Of a DNA stretch of 64,000 bases, positions 36,036 through 45,391 are shown piece after piece (the first letter of the stretch is position 1; each line of letters opens with the position of its first letter). The position numbers and the translations under genes are program-made. The notes beneath the pieces are model-generated. The model saw only the letters and a list, made by a program, of their open reading frames with translations, did not search any database and was not told where the DNA came from. The stretch covers positions 248,001 through 312,000 of the forward strand of contig NZ_UEFQ01000015.1 in assembly GCF_900489465.1 (NCBI RefSeq). Reading direction: 5' to 3'. This DNA is from Aequorivita sp. CIP111184 (GTDB lineage Bacteria; Bacteroidota; Bacteroidia; Flavobacteriales; Flavobacteriaceae).

Positions 36036-36611
36036 ATGAAAAAAATATTATTCCTAACTGGAGATTACACCGAAGATTATGAAACAATGGTACCATTTCA
36101 AATGCTCGAGATGGTTGGTTATGAAGTACACGCCGTATGCCCCGACAAAAAAAAGGGAGATACCATTAAAACAGCAATTCATGATTTTGAAGGCGACCAG
36201 ACCTATTCCGAAAAGCCAGGCCATAATTTCACCTTAAATTACAGTTTTGCCAAAGTAGTTATGGAAGACTATGAGGGCTTAGTAATTGCCGGAGGCAGAG
36301 CTCCAGAATATTTAAGGTTGAATGAAAAAGTAATTGAGCTTGTAAAACATTTTTTTACCACCAATAAACCAGTTGCAGCAATCTGCCATGGCATTCAAAT
36401 TTTAACTGCCGCCAATGTTGTAAAAGGAAGGAAATTAACAGCCTATCCAGCTGTGGGTCCAGAAGTAACATTAGCAGGAGGAGAATTTCAATCAATACCA
36501 GCAGACGAAGCCTATGTAGATGGTAACCTTGTTACATCTCCTGCTTGGCCAGCACACCCAAGTTTTATTAGAGAATTTTTAAAAATAATGGGGGCAACTA
36601 TTAAAATTTAA
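36036..36611 (+). CDS. DJ-1/PfpI-family protein
   Basis: The product (191 aa) has the class I glutamine-amidotransferase-like fold. The reactive cysteine C117 lies in [11 protein letters not shown], preceded by [14 protein letters not shown]. The family includes proteases, chaperone-like and deglycase-type proteins, so the activity cannot be fixed. The acidic N-terminal segment [10 protein letters not shown] is typical of the PfpI subgroup. It stands alone with gene-poor DNA on both sides. Confidence 0.92.
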   Translation: MKKILFLTGDYTEDYETMVPFQMLEMVGYEVHAVCPDKKKGDTIKTAIHDFEGDQTYSEKPGHNFTLNYSFAKVVMEDYEGLVIAGGRAPEYLRLNEKVIELVKHFFTTNKPVAAICHGIQILTAANVVKGRKLTAYPAVGPEVTLAGGEFQSIPADEAYVDGNLVTSPAWPAHPSFIREFLKIMGATIKI

Positions 36612-36854
36612 ACCTATAGCTAAGACCACTTAAAAACTATTACATCGAAATTTATTTTAAAGTAATATATACACATCAATAAATATTGAATCCAAAAATT
36701 CAAAACTTTATATTAGGGAAGACATTTGAGAAATGAAAGAGAAAACTTACGAACTGGAAAAAATTAAAATTAGTCTTAGTTTATTTAGTTGCAGAAAGAA
36801 CATTGCCATCAATGGGCACAAAATTTGTTTATCTTAGCTTTTTAAACCAGTATT

Positions 36855-38108
36855 ATGTTAAAAACACATTCCATCACCCTTCTTCTGTTGCTTACTGTCT
36901 TCCCTACATTTTCCCAAATTGTAGAAAAAGTAGAACCTTCATATATTAGTACTGTACAATTCCGGGGTGCTACAGACCTCAGCCAACTGCCAATTATACG
37001 GCTTGGCGAAAGAGTAAATTTATCATTTGACGCCCTTAACGGTGAAGAAGAAGATTATTATTACACCATCACCCACCACAATTTTGATTGGTCTCCCAGT
37101 GATCTTTCCAAAAGCGAATACTTAGACGGTTTTGACGATGTGCGTATAGAAACCTACCAAAATTCATTAAATACCCTTCAAATATTTTCGCATTATGAAC
37201 TCACCATTCCAAACCGTGAGACAAGGGCAATCGAAAAAAGCGGAAATTATTTAATTAGTATTTTTAATAGCGATAACGAACTTATTTTCACAAGAAAATT
37301 TATGGTTATTGAAAACATTGCCAATGTTGCGGTAGAAATAAAACGCGCTCGTGACCTTAGAATTATCAACGAGAAACAAGTTGTTCAATTTACCATCAAT
37401 TCGCCTAATCTTTTATTGATAAATCCAAAACAGACCGTTAAAACACTTGTGCTTCAAAATAGCAATCTTAACACCGCTATTAGAGATTTAGTGCCACAAT
37501 ACACTATTGGGAATGAACTTATTTATAGATACGACAAAGAAGCATCTTTTGGCGGCGGTAATGAGTTTTTAGCATTCGATAATAAAGATGAGCGCTCCGC
37601 TTCAAATGGTGTGCGTTCCATAGAGGTTTCCGATGTGTACGAAAATTACCTCTACACAGATATTCCAAGATATAATCGGCCTTATACCTACAATCCGGAT
37701 ATAAATGGAAATTTTGTGGTTCGTAATGTTGATGCCCAAAACCAAGATATTGAAGCAGAATACGTACGTCTGCACTTTAACCTGCAATATTATGACGATC
37801 TAGGCGACAAAGAACTGCATCTATATGGCAATTTCAACAACTGGACCATAGACGGCAGCACCTATATGAAATATGACCCGAAAAGTGATAGTTACAGAAA
37901 CGACCGCCTTTTTAAACAAGGGTATTACAACTATAAATACGTTGTTGTAAATCGTGACGGCAGTATAGACGAAGGGGCCGTAAGCGGCGATTTTTGGCAA
38001 ACTGAAAACGATTATACCGTTATTGTTTATTTCCGCGATTTAGGCGCGAGGTATGATAGAATCATCGGCACGGGATATGCAAACTCTACCACTATCAATA
38101 ACAATTGA
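36855..38108 (+). CDS. Type IX secretion system plug protein (DUF5103)
   Basis: The product (417 aa) has a signal peptide (to FSQ, about residue 21) and the domain set of the T9SS plug protein: VQFRGATDLSQLPIIRLGE, then NFDWSPSDLSKSEYLDGFDD and SGNYLISIFNSDNELIFTRKF. In Flavobacterium this protein occupies the lateral opening or pore of the SprA translocon when no cargo is passing. The C-terminal part (LHLYGNFNNW) resembles a carbohydrate-binding-like beta-sandwich. The host clearly uses T9SS, as several cargo proteins are encoded nearby. Confidence 0.9.
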   Translation: MLKTHSITLLLLLTVFPTFSQIVEKVEPSYISTVQFRGATDLSQLPIIRLGERVNLSFDALNGEEEDYYYTITHHNFDWSPSDLSKSEYLDGFDDVRIETYQNSLNTLQIFSHYELTIPNRETRAIEKSGNYLISIFNSDNELIFTRKFMVIENIANVAVEIKRARDLRIINEKQVVQFTINSPNLLLINPKQTVKTLVLQNSNLNTAIRDLVPQYTIGNELIYRYDKEASFGGGNEFLAFDNKDERSASNGVRSIEVSDVYENYLYTDIPRYNRPYTYNPDINGNFVVRNVDAQNQDIEAEYVRLHFNLQYYDDLGDKELHLYGNFNNWTIDGSTYMKYDPKSDSYRNDRLFKQGYYNYKYVVVNRDGSIDEGAVSGDFWQTENDYTVIVYFRDLGARYDRIIGTGYANSTTINNN

Positions 38109-38156
38109 TTTTTCTAAACTATCAATCGCCATAACAGTTTCTTTTTTTCAGAGGCC

Positions 38157-39251
38157 ATGAAACGCAAAAAAGACGAAAATTCCAACAGTAGAAAATCGCT
38201 GCAATATCGCGGAACAAAATGTCTAAACTGTGAACAACCACTTGATATAAGTGATATTTATTGCCCCTATTGTTCCCAACTTAACAGCAATAAGCAGCTT
38301 TCTGCAAAAGACTTTTTCGGAGAATTTCTTAATAGCATTGTGGTGTTTGATTCCCGATTTCGAAACACGCTTAAAGATCTTCTTTTCAGGCCCGGAATCA
38401 TCACTCGAAATTACGCCAAGGGGCAACGATTAAAATATGCAAACCCCTTCCGTTTCTTTTTAAGCGTATCTATAATTTACTTTTTGCTGAATAGTTTAAT
38501 TAATATTATAAATCCAGGTATTGAGGACGATTTAAACTTAAGCTCCAAAATAATGGGTAACGCTGGCTTGGATTCCTTAGAGCAGAATGTTAAAATGACA
38601 ACTACAGAAGCAATTAGTTTTGCCGATTCTGTAGAAAAACAAAAACCAAAAAAAGCTTTAAGTTATATTTCAGAAAAAGAATTGGACACAATGTCATTTG
38701 TGGAAAGCTATACAGAACGGTTTTCACTTTACAATAGTTTTTACAAAAAAAACAAAATCAAAAATGCTGAAGTTGCGCTAGACAGCCTCCACCACAGAAA
38801 TACTTATTTTAACCGATGGGTATATTCAAAAAATACCAGTGTGGAAAAGATTAAAGAGAACCCTGCCGCTTTTGTTAATTATGTTATTTCCAAAATACCA
38901 TTTTTCCTCTTTTTCTTTACGCCTTTTTTCGCATTTTTCTTTTGGGTTATTTATTCCCGAAAAAAATATACCTATATGGAACATATGGTTTTCATATTCC
39001 ATATTTTCAGTTTTATCTTCTTGGCATTGCTTCTTTTTATTATACCAGACCTTATAATTGGATCACAATTTTTGGTGGGATGCCTGTTCCTTTTTATTGG
39101 CCCAATCTATTTCTATAAAGCATTGCGTAATTTTTACCATCAAAGCAGGATGTTAACATTAATAAAATTTGTATTTTTAAACACTGTATTTGTAATAGGA
39201 TTGACTTTTGCGACAATAATTTTTGTAGCAGCAAGCGCAGCAGTTTACTAA
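38157..39251 (+). CDS. DUF3667 membrane protein with N-terminal zinc ribbon
   Basis: The product (364 aa) starts with a four-cysteine zinc-ribbon (C22, C25, C36, C39), followed by LRPGII-type and FRFFLSVSIIYFLLN blocks that mark DUF3667, a mostly charged region (residues 125-230) and four hydrophobic helices at the C-terminus. Function is unknown. It lies 48 bases behind the T9SS plug gene and five bases before apaG. Confidence 0.88.
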   Translation: MKRKKDENSNSRKSLQYRGTKCLNCEQPLDISDIYCPYCSQLNSNKQLSAKDFFGEFLNSIVVFDSRFRNTLKDLLFRPGIITRNYAKGQRLKYANPFRFFLSVSIIYFLLNSLINIINPGIEDDLNLSSKIMGNAGLDSLEQNVKMTTTEAISFADSVEKQKPKKALSYISEKELDTMSFVESYTERFSLYNSFYKKNKIKNAEVALDSLHHRNTYFNRWVYSKNTSVEKIKENPAAFVNYVISKIPFFLFFFTPFFAFFFWVIYSRKKYTYMEHMVFIFHIFSFIFLALLLFIIPDLIIGSQFLVGCLFLFIGPIYFYKALRNFYHQSRMLTLIKFVFLNTVFVIGLTFATIIFVAASAAVY

Positions 39252-39256
39252 AAAAA

Positions 39257-39643
39257 ATGGTTCAACAGGTAACACAAGGAATTAAGATTTCGGTAAAAAC
39301 CGAATTTGACGGCACGTTTTACAAAAATCGTAAAATGCAGTATGCCTTTGCCTATACTATTACAATTGAAAATCAAAGTAAAGACACCGTTCAGCTAACT
39401 TCTCGTTGCTGGAAAATTAAAGATTCGCTAAATAATACCGAAGTTGTAGAGGGCGAAGGAGTAATTGGTCAAAAACCTATTCTGCTCCCGGGTGAAAAAC
39501 ATAGTTACACCAGCGGTTGCCTTTTATATTCTCCTTTTGGGGCAATGAAAGGCCATTATAATATGGTTAATTTTGCTACCACAGGAAAATTTAGAGTTTC
39601 CATTCCGCTTTTTAATTTGAGCGCCCCTTTTTCGATGAATTGA
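39257..39643 (+). CDS. apaG: ApaG-domain protein
   Basis: The product (128 aa) is a single fibronectin-type III-like beta domain: VTQGIKISVKTEFDG, then YTITIENQSKDTVQLTSRCWKIKD, EGEGVIGQKPILLPGE, and GHYNMV. It matches ApaG at full length. ApaG was linked to Co2+/Mg2+ resistance in enterobacteria; its molecular role is not settled. It is probably co-transcribed with the DUF3667 gene. Confidence 0.95.
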   Translation: MVQQVTQGIKISVKTEFDGTFYKNRKMQYAFAYTITIENQSKDTVQLTSRCWKIKDSLNNTEVVEGEGVIGQKPILLPGEKHSYTSGCLLYSPFGAMKGHYNMVNFATTGKFRVSIPLFNLSAPFSMN

Positions 39644-39699
39644 TTTTATTAACGCTATTGATTCTTTAGTTACTATTGCTTTTAAAACAGAACACTAAT

Positions 39700-40413
39700 T
39701 TACTGAGTACTGAACACTGAATTACTGCTTATACTGGTTTGTAAATCTTCATAACGCATTTCTACATTTTCATTTTTCATCACAACTTGAGTAATACTTT
39801 TTGTTTTTATGAAACCACGATCCATAACAAGATTACTGTACAAATCGCCTTCACCAGCCGTTTTGTGAAATTGAAGCAATTCTTCTTCGGAAGGTTTTAC
39901 AGTTTCAAGCAAAAATGCTGAAAACCATTGTTCGCGCTTTTTCTTTAGATTCTCGGGATACAATGGTGAAGAAGACCATATTTGGGGTGCAAGCGATTCT
40001 TCGGAAAAATGATATTTTATTCCGTCCCAAACTAATTCAAACAATTGTACTTCAGTTTTCCATTCAACCAAAACTGCTGTGAAAGGCTCTATTTCGTTAA
40101 AATCATAGCGCGCTATTTCATCTTTTAGGTTCTCTGCCATCAAAAGATCTTTAACCACTAGACCTCTACTTTTTCTATAAAAAGATTTTCGTTCATGCGC
40201 CACAAATCCACCATTCATCAAACATACAATTCTTTTTTTATCACTTATACCAATCCACGTTCCTCCAGCCACAGCATCTTTAGGGTAAAGCAACTGCACA
40301 TCCTCCTCTTCATATATTTCTGGCGGAAAAGTTTCACGGCCAGGAGCTTCATCGCGATTAGAAGTAAGAATAAAATCGTTATTAGATTTCGGAACAAAAG
40401 TTATTGTACACAT
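39700..40413 (-). CDS. NRDE-family protein (TANGO2-like)
   Basis: The product (237 aa) begins MCTITFVPKSNNDFILTSNRDE, with the N-terminal cysteine and the NRDE signature that define the family; AGGTWIGIS and VCLMNGGF follow. The family is related to N-terminal nucleophile hydrolases, with Cys2 as the possible nucleophile; the bacterial function is unknown. The last seven or eight residues and the stop codon are encoded by a heptad repeat (39702-39722), so the natural end of the protein was probably altered by it. Confidence 0.9.
   Translation of the reverse strand: MCTITFVPKSNNDFILTSNRDEAPGRETFPPEIYEEEDVQLLYPKDAVAGGTWIGISDKKRIVCLMNGGFVAHERKSFYRKSRGLVVKDLLMAENLKDEIARYDFNEIEPFTAVLVEWKTEVQLFELVWDGIKYHFSEESLAPQIWSSSPLYPENLKKKREQWFSAFLLETVKPSEEELLQFHKTAGEGDLYSNLVMDRGFIKTKSITQVVMKNENVEMRYEDLQTSISSNSVFSTQ
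39702..39722. repeat. Degenerate 7-base tandem repeat at the end of the NRDE gene
   Basis: Three heptads ACTGAGT, ACTGAAC, ACTGAAT follow each other in register and overlap the 3' end of the minus-strand NRDE gene. The unit is the same as at 60747-60777 and related to 13120-13150. Confidence 0.65.
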
Positions 40414-40654
40414 TTTTTAAAAAGTATTCAGCGTTTAATGCAGTGAGCGGCTTAAGATGAGACAATTTATGAAAAATTTCAAAATAGAAACTTACAAAAA
40501 AATGAGGCAACCATTTCATATAAAAAAATAAATAATTGTATTTTTTATAATCTAAAATGTTTTTCGTTAATGAATACTGCCCTTGAAAACTACCAGCCGA
40601 ACATTAAAAAATTTGTACCTTTGCAATCTTCATAAATAGAAAAAATAAAAAGTT

Positions 40655-42280
40655 ATGGGAAATGGATTTTTTGAAGTACCAATCGCCGTAAACGAACCAA
40701 TAAAAGGTTACGCGCCTGGTTCACCAGAACGAAAGGAAGTACTTGAAACCTACAAAGAAATGTACAACACGAAAGTGGAAGTACCTTTATTTATAAACGG
40801 TAAAGAGGTAAAAACTAAAGACACCAGCACGATGTCTCCCCCCCACGACCATAAACACGTTTTGGGAACCTACCATAAAGCTACCAAAAAAAATGTGGAG
40901 GAAGCTATTTCTACATCTTTGGAGGCTCGGAAAAAATGGGCGGCAATGCCTTGGGAGCAGCGCGCAGGAATCTTCCTTCGTGCAGCCGAGTTGATTGCTG
41001 GGCCATATAGAGCCAAGATTAATGCAGCAACAATGCTTGCGCAATCCAAAAATATTTATCAAGCTGAAATTGATGCAGCATGTGAGCTTATAGACTTCTT
41101 GCGTTTTAATGTTCAGTACATGACCGAAATATATGCTGAGCAGCCAGAGTCTACCTCAGCTGCTTGGAACCGAATTGAATACCGTCCTTTAGAGGGCTTT
41201 ATATATGCTATTACTCCTTTTAACTTTACGGCTATTGCTGGAAACCTTCCAGCAAGTGCTGCACTAATGGGAAATGTAGTGCTTTGGAAGCCTAGCGACA
41301 GTCAAGTATATTCTGCAAAAGTAGTTTTGGATGTATTTAGAGAAGCTGGTGTGCCTGCGGGAGTAATAAATATGGTTATGGGTGATCCAGTTATGATTAC
41401 TGATACTGTTCTTGCAAGCCCAGATTTCAGTGGAATACACTTTACAGGCTCAACTCACGTTTTCAAGGATATTTGGCAAAAAGTAGGAACCAATATTCAC
41501 AACTACAAAACCTATCCGCGTATTGTGGGTGAAACCGGCGGAAAAGATTTTATTGTTGCGCATAAAACCTCAAACCCAAAACAAGTTGCCACGGCAATGG
41601 CTCGTGGCGCTTTTGAATTTCAAGGACAAAAATGTAGCGCTGCTAGCCGATGCTATATTTCTGAAAGCATTTGGAAAGACGTGAAAAAAGATCTTGTAGC
41701 AGACATTAAATCTTTTAAAATGGGTTCTCCTGAAGATATGGGCAATTTTATTACAGCTGTTATACACGAGAGCTCTTTTGACAAACTAGCGAAATACATA
41801 GATGCAGCGAAAAAAGATGAAAATGCTGAAATAATTGCCGGTGGAAATTACGACAAAAGTAAAGGCTACTTTATTGAGCCTACCGTGATTGTTGTAAAAG
41901 ATCCAAAATACACGACTATGTGCACGGAATTATTTGGCCCAGTTTTGACGGTGTATGTTTTTGAAGACAAAAAATGGGAAGAAACATTGCACTTGGTTGA
42001 TGAAACCAGTGAATACGCTTTAACGGGAGCTGTTTTCAGTGAAGACAGATACGCTTTGGAAGAAGCTGTAAAAATTCTTGAGAACGCTGCAGGTAATTTC
42101 TACATTAATGATAAGCCTACTGGAGCAGTTGTAGGCCAACAACCATTTGGTGGTGCACGCGCGAGTGGCACAAATGATAAGGCTGGAAGTAAGCAGAATT
42201 TGTATCGATGGATTTCTCCGAGAATGGTGAAAGAGACTTTTGTTTCGCCAACGGATTACAGATATCCTTTTTTGGGATAA
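40655..42280 (+). CDS. pruA: L-glutamate gamma-semialdehyde dehydrogenase (1-pyrroline-5-carboxylate dehydrogenase)
   Basis: The product (541 aa) oxidises glutamate semialdehyde to glutamate in proline degradation. It matches the stand-alone P5CDH subgroup: YAITPFNFTAIAGNLPASAA, IHFTGSTHVFK, GETGGKDF with the general base, and the nucleophile C327 in FQGQKCSAASR. A TACCTTTG box (40616-40623) lies about 30 bases upstream of the ATG; the -33 element is not evident. No proline dehydrogenase gene is adjacent. A strong bidirectional terminator follows. Confidence 0.96.
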   Translation: MGNGFFEVPIAVNEPIKGYAPGSPERKEVLETYKEMYNTKVEVPLFINGKEVKTKDTSTMSPPHDHKHVLGTYHKATKKNVEEAISTSLEARKKWAAMPWEQRAGIFLRAAELIAGPYRAKINAATMLAQSKNIYQAEIDAACELIDFLRFNVQYMTEIYAEQPESTSAAWNRIEYRPLEGFIYAITPFNFTAIAGNLPASAALMGNVVLWKPSDSQVYSAKVVLDVFREAGVPAGVINMVMGDPVMITDTVLASPDFSGIHFTGSTHVFKDIWQKVGTNIHNYKTYPRIVGETGGKDFIVAHKTSNPKQVATAMARGAFEFQGQKCSAASRCYISESIWKDVKKDLVADIKSFKMGSPEDMGNFITAVIHESSFDKLAKYIDAAKKDENAEIIAGGNYDKSKGYFIEPTVIVVKDPKYTTMCTELFGPVLTVYVFEDKKWEETLHLVDETSEYALTGAVFSEDRYALEEAVKILENAAGNFYINDKPTGAVVGQQPFGGARASGTNDKAGSKQNLYRWISPRMVKETFVSPTDYRYPFLG

Positions 42281-42300
42281 GACTTGAATTTAATAATATA

Positions 42301-42336
42301 AAAAACCCATCCAGAATTATTTCTGGATGGGTTTTT
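42301..42336. terminator. Bidirectional terminator after pruA
   Basis: A perfect 16-bp stem (42301-42316 with 42321-42336) with a TTAT loop and A/T runs on both sides lies between the convergent pruA and Omp28-like genes. Confidence 0.95.
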
Positions 42337-42356
42337 TATATTATTAAAATTGTGCT

Positions 42357-43200
42357 CTATTGGAAAGTTTTATTTTCACCCAACTTGGCGTGTTGCGAGT
42401 TTTTTGCACTATTATCAGCTTTCACTACCATAACAACAAAACTTAAGTTATCTGCATTGTAATCTGAAGGAACCGTAAAGGTATAGGTCTTTTTATATTC
42501 TTTGTATGCTTCAGTGTCGGGAATATTACCTCCAAAAAGGGTCGAAAGTGAATTTCGCAACGCATCCTTGTGAACAAAATCAATAATTGGATCTCCGGCA
42601 CCGTAATAAGGACTGTTTGGATTGTTAGTAAAATAATTAGCCTGATCTGAAACAATACCACTCTCCAGTAAATACACTACCAACTTATCGCCTGGTTCAG
42701 AACCATTTTTATAAATCACTTTGGCATCCACTGACAATGTAGAACCAGTAATTTGTGAATTAATAGCCACAGAAAGATCTGTCTCCAAACCAGCAATACT
42801 TGTTACAGCATCATAATCATAAATAAGAGTAGAAGAATTCCATGGAACAGTTCTGTTTAACTGTGTTTGCGGGAAGCTATCTGGAACCCCAAATTCAGCT
42901 TGAAGATCATCAATTTGAGAAAAATCCATCGGATCAATAACTGACCCTGATTCGTGAATGGCAAGTACTGAAACGTGATCTGTTAATGTCTGTATAGAAT
43001 CCATAGCCACTAGAGCTTTTAGGCAAAAACCACACCATACACCTGTATAATCTTCTAACACCACATTTCTTTTAGGAATGTAAACTGTAAAGTTTTTCTG
43101 CGCAGTTGTATAAGTTTCACCATTTATTAAATATTCTGCATAAACAATAAAACTTCCTTCCGTTGAAGAAGAATAGGTAAAGCCAGAAATTGGCGCGGGA
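42357..43200 (-). pseudogene. Omp28-related outer membrane protein, 5' part missing
   Basis: The frame runs from the stop at 42357 upstream to about 43200. It contains an ig-like end (PISGFTYSSSTEGSFIVYAE, KNFTVYIPKRN) and then the Omp28 domain with a thioredoxin-like VLEDYTGVWCGFCLKA, a CxxC site. No signal peptide or plausible start codon precedes the ig-like segment. At 43198-43203 the sequence changes into a Nudix gene on the other strand, and the minus frame past that point is only the antisense of that gene. GTG 43064 can be read as a start but would cut off conserved sequence. I read this as the 3' remnant of a larger exported protein or a chimeric join. Confidence 0.75.
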
Positions 43201-43203
43201 TCC
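43198..43203. other. Junction of two truncated genes at a GGATCC site
   Basis: The hexamer GGATCC, which contains GATC, sits exactly where the Omp28-like gene (minus) loses its 5' part and the Nudix gene (plus) loses its 5' part. Both truncations at one restriction-type site suggest a rearrangement or a cloning/assembly chimera. Confidence 0.6.
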
Positions 43204-43521
43204 TTGGAAAAAGATGAAAAACCCGAAGATTGCGTAAATAGAGAAGTAATGGAGGAGTTGGGTTATAAAATTGAAAAACCAAAACTAATTACAGTTTTTT
43301 ACACTTCGCCGGGAGGCTCGACAGAACGTATTTTTTTATTTTTTTCCGAAGTTTCAAAAACAGATAAAATTAAAAAAGGTGGCGGAAATGATCATGAAAA
43401 TGAAGATATCCAATTGGTGAAAATCCCTGTTTCAGACTTATTATCAAAAATTATGGAAATCAAGGATGCAAAAACAATTCTTGCAATGCAATGGTTTTTA
43501 TTAAACCGCCAAAATCATTGA
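43201..43521 (+). pseudogene. Nudix hydrolase, 5' part missing
   Basis: The frame encodes about 106 residues that begin inside the Nudix box: LEKDEKPEDCVNREVMEELG fits the E-x7-REVxEELG half. The rest (KPKLITVFYTSPGGSTERIF) resembles the NudK/ADP-sugar pyrophosphatase group, which has roughly 70-90 residues before the box. Here the frame hits a stop at 43174 and lies antisense to the Omp28 remnant, so the N-terminal domain is missing. A TTG at 43204 could serve as a start, but a functional protein is unlikely. Confidence 0.75.
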
Positions 43522-43529
43522 CCTTTTGA

Positions 43530-44159
43530 TCAGCCTTTAAATTTTAAGGGCAAATGCACCACACTTTTAGTCTCAAAGAAATCTTCTTCAAAATAATCAT
43601 TTATAGGAAATACTGTCGCTTTTGGATAATACTTAAGTTCTTCAGACAGATCTCCCCCTTTTAAGTAAAGGATTCCATTTTTTCGATCGTGGATACTTTT
43701 TTTAGCAACCTTCCCGTTCACCCAATGTACAAAAGTTTCCATTTGTGCAACGGCGCGGCTCACTATAAAATCATATTTCCCAGAAACAATTTCTACACGA
43801 GCATTGGTAGCTTTTACGTTTTGAAGCTCCAATCCAGCTACAACTTCTTCTACCACTTTTATTTTTTTTCCGATACTATCCACAAGGTGAAACTCCACTT
43901 CAGGGTAAAGAATGGCCAAGGGAATACCCGGAAAACCACCCCCAGTACCAACATCCAAAATTTTAGAACCTGGAAGAAAAGTTTGCACTTTTGCAATGCC
44001 CAAAGAATGTAACACATGACGCAGATAAAGCTCATCTATATCCTTTCGGGAAACTACGTTTATTTTCAAATTCCAATCTTCATAAAGAGATTGTAGTTGC
44101 TCAAACTGATTTTTCTGAATATCAGTTAATTGCGGAAAATATTTTAATATTAGCTCCAT
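43530..44159 (-). CDS. rsmG: 16S rRNA (guanine-527-N7)-methyltransferase
   Basis: The product (209 aa) is the RsmG/GidB enzyme. Visible are LNVVSRKD-type N-terminal NVVSRKDIDELYLRHVLHSL, motif I ILDVGTGGGFPGIPLAILYP and the catalytic block VSRAVAQMETFVHW. It methylates G527 of 16S rRNA with SAM. It converges on the Nudix remnant with an 8-base gap. Confidence 0.96.
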   Translation of the reverse strand: MELILKYFPQLTDIQKNQFEQLQSLYEDWNLKINVVSRKDIDELYLRHVLHSLGIAKVQTFLPGSKILDVGTGGGFPGIPLAILYPEVEFHLVDSIGKKIKVVEEVVAGLELQNVKATNARVEIVSGKYDFIVSRAVAQMETFVHWVNGKVAKKSIHDRKNGILYLKGGDLSEELKYYPKATVFPINDYFEEDFFETKSVVHLPLKFKG

Positions 44160-44285
44160 ATTTTAATTTCAACTGCAAAAGTATAGCATCTTTAATAAAT
44201 TAATGGTTTTGAAACCTTACTTTTAAGCAAAAGATGATTATTTTTGTGGTTTACAGAATAAAAATCCCCAGTTAAACAATTCATT

Positions 44286-45386
44286 TTGACATATACAAAT
44301 TTAAATTTTTCCCGAGTAGACCGCGCAAAATTCTTTAGAACCCTGAATACGCGCGTTAACGCATATTTTAAAGATAACGAAATTGCCCGTACAGGAAACT
44401 GGAAACTTCACCTTAAAACCGTGATAATGTTTTCTCTTTATCTTACTCCATACTTCCTAATGCTTACGCTGGACTTACCTGGCTGGCTGCAATTGATTTT
44501 CACTGTTGTTATGGGTGTGGGTATGGCAGGTGTTGGGATGAATGTAATGCACGATGCAAATCACGGCTCCTATTCCTCAAAAAAATGGGTAAACAAAATA
44601 ATGGGGAGCAGTATGTACATTCTCGCTGGAAATGTATATAACTGGCAGGTACAGCACAATGTACTTCATCACACTTACACCAATATTCACGGGCATGACG
44701 AAGATTTGGAAGCTGGAAGAATTCTTCGATTCTCAAAGCATTCAAAATGGCATAAACTTCACAAATTTCAGCACATTTACAGTCTTTTCTTTTATGGCCT
44801 TTTAACATTCAACTGGGTGCTGACTACTGATTTTTTTCAGACTAAAAGATATTTAAAACGTAAACTTTCTTACGGAAAACTACCGAAACCCGTTACGCAA
44901 TGGAGTATTTTGGTTATTACAAAAATGATTTATTTATCGCTTTGGATTTTAATACCAATATTATTTTTCAACATCGTTTGGTGGAAAATTTTAATTGGCT
45001 TTTTTATCATGCATTATGTTGCAGGTCTTATTTTGAGCGTGGTTTTTCAACTTGCGCACGTTGTGGAAGATACTGACATATTGCTTCCGGATGAAAGTGG
45101 AACTATGAAGAACACGTGGGCAATTCACCAGTTATTCACTACAGTGAATTTTTCAACAAACAACAGAATTGTGAACTGGTACACGGGTGGCTTAAACCAC
45201 CAAGTAGAGCATCATATTTTTCCGAATATAAGCCATGTTCACTATAAAAATATTTCAAAAATTGTAAAAAGCACAACAAAAGAATTTAATCTACCCTATA
45301 AAGAATATAAAACCACTCGCCGGGCTATTCTAGCACATTTCAGACATTTAAAAGAAATGGGGCTTAAGCCTGCCGTACCCGCATAA
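44286..45386 (+). CDS. Membrane fatty acid (acyl-CoA/acyl-lipid) desaturase
   Basis: The product (366 aa) has four hydrophobic helices and three histidine boxes: HDANHGS, HNVLHHTY and HQVEHHIFPNISH. The last box in the QxxHH form is characteristic of front-end (delta-5/6-like) desaturases, but regiochemistry cannot be told. A TTG at 44286 appears to be the start (M-T-Y-T-N-L); there is no in-frame ATG before conserved sequence. It is followed after five bases by an aminotransferase gene. Confidence 0.92.
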   Translation: MTYTNLNFSRVDRAKFFRTLNTRVNAYFKDNEIARTGNWKLHLKTVIMFSLYLTPYFLMLTLDLPGWLQLIFTVVMGVGMAGVGMNVMHDANHGSYSSKKWVNKIMGSSMYILAGNVYNWQVQHNVLHHTYTNIHGHDEDLEAGRILRFSKHSKWHKLHKFQHIYSLFFYGLLTFNWVLTTDFFQTKRYLKRKLSYGKLPKPVTQWSILVITKMIYLSLWILIPILFFNIVWWKILIGFFIMHYVAGLILSVVFQLAHVVEDTDILLPDESGTMKNTWAIHQLFTTVNFSTNNRIVNWYTGGLNHQVEHHIFPNISHVHYKNISKIVKSTTKEFNLPYKEYKTTRRAILAHFRHLKEMGLKPAVPA

Positions 45387-45391
45387 TACTT

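Noticed and set aside
43204-43521. A complete small Nudix protein
   Set aside because: The sequence starts in the middle of the Nudix box and lacks the N-terminal strands needed for the fold, so it is a fragment.
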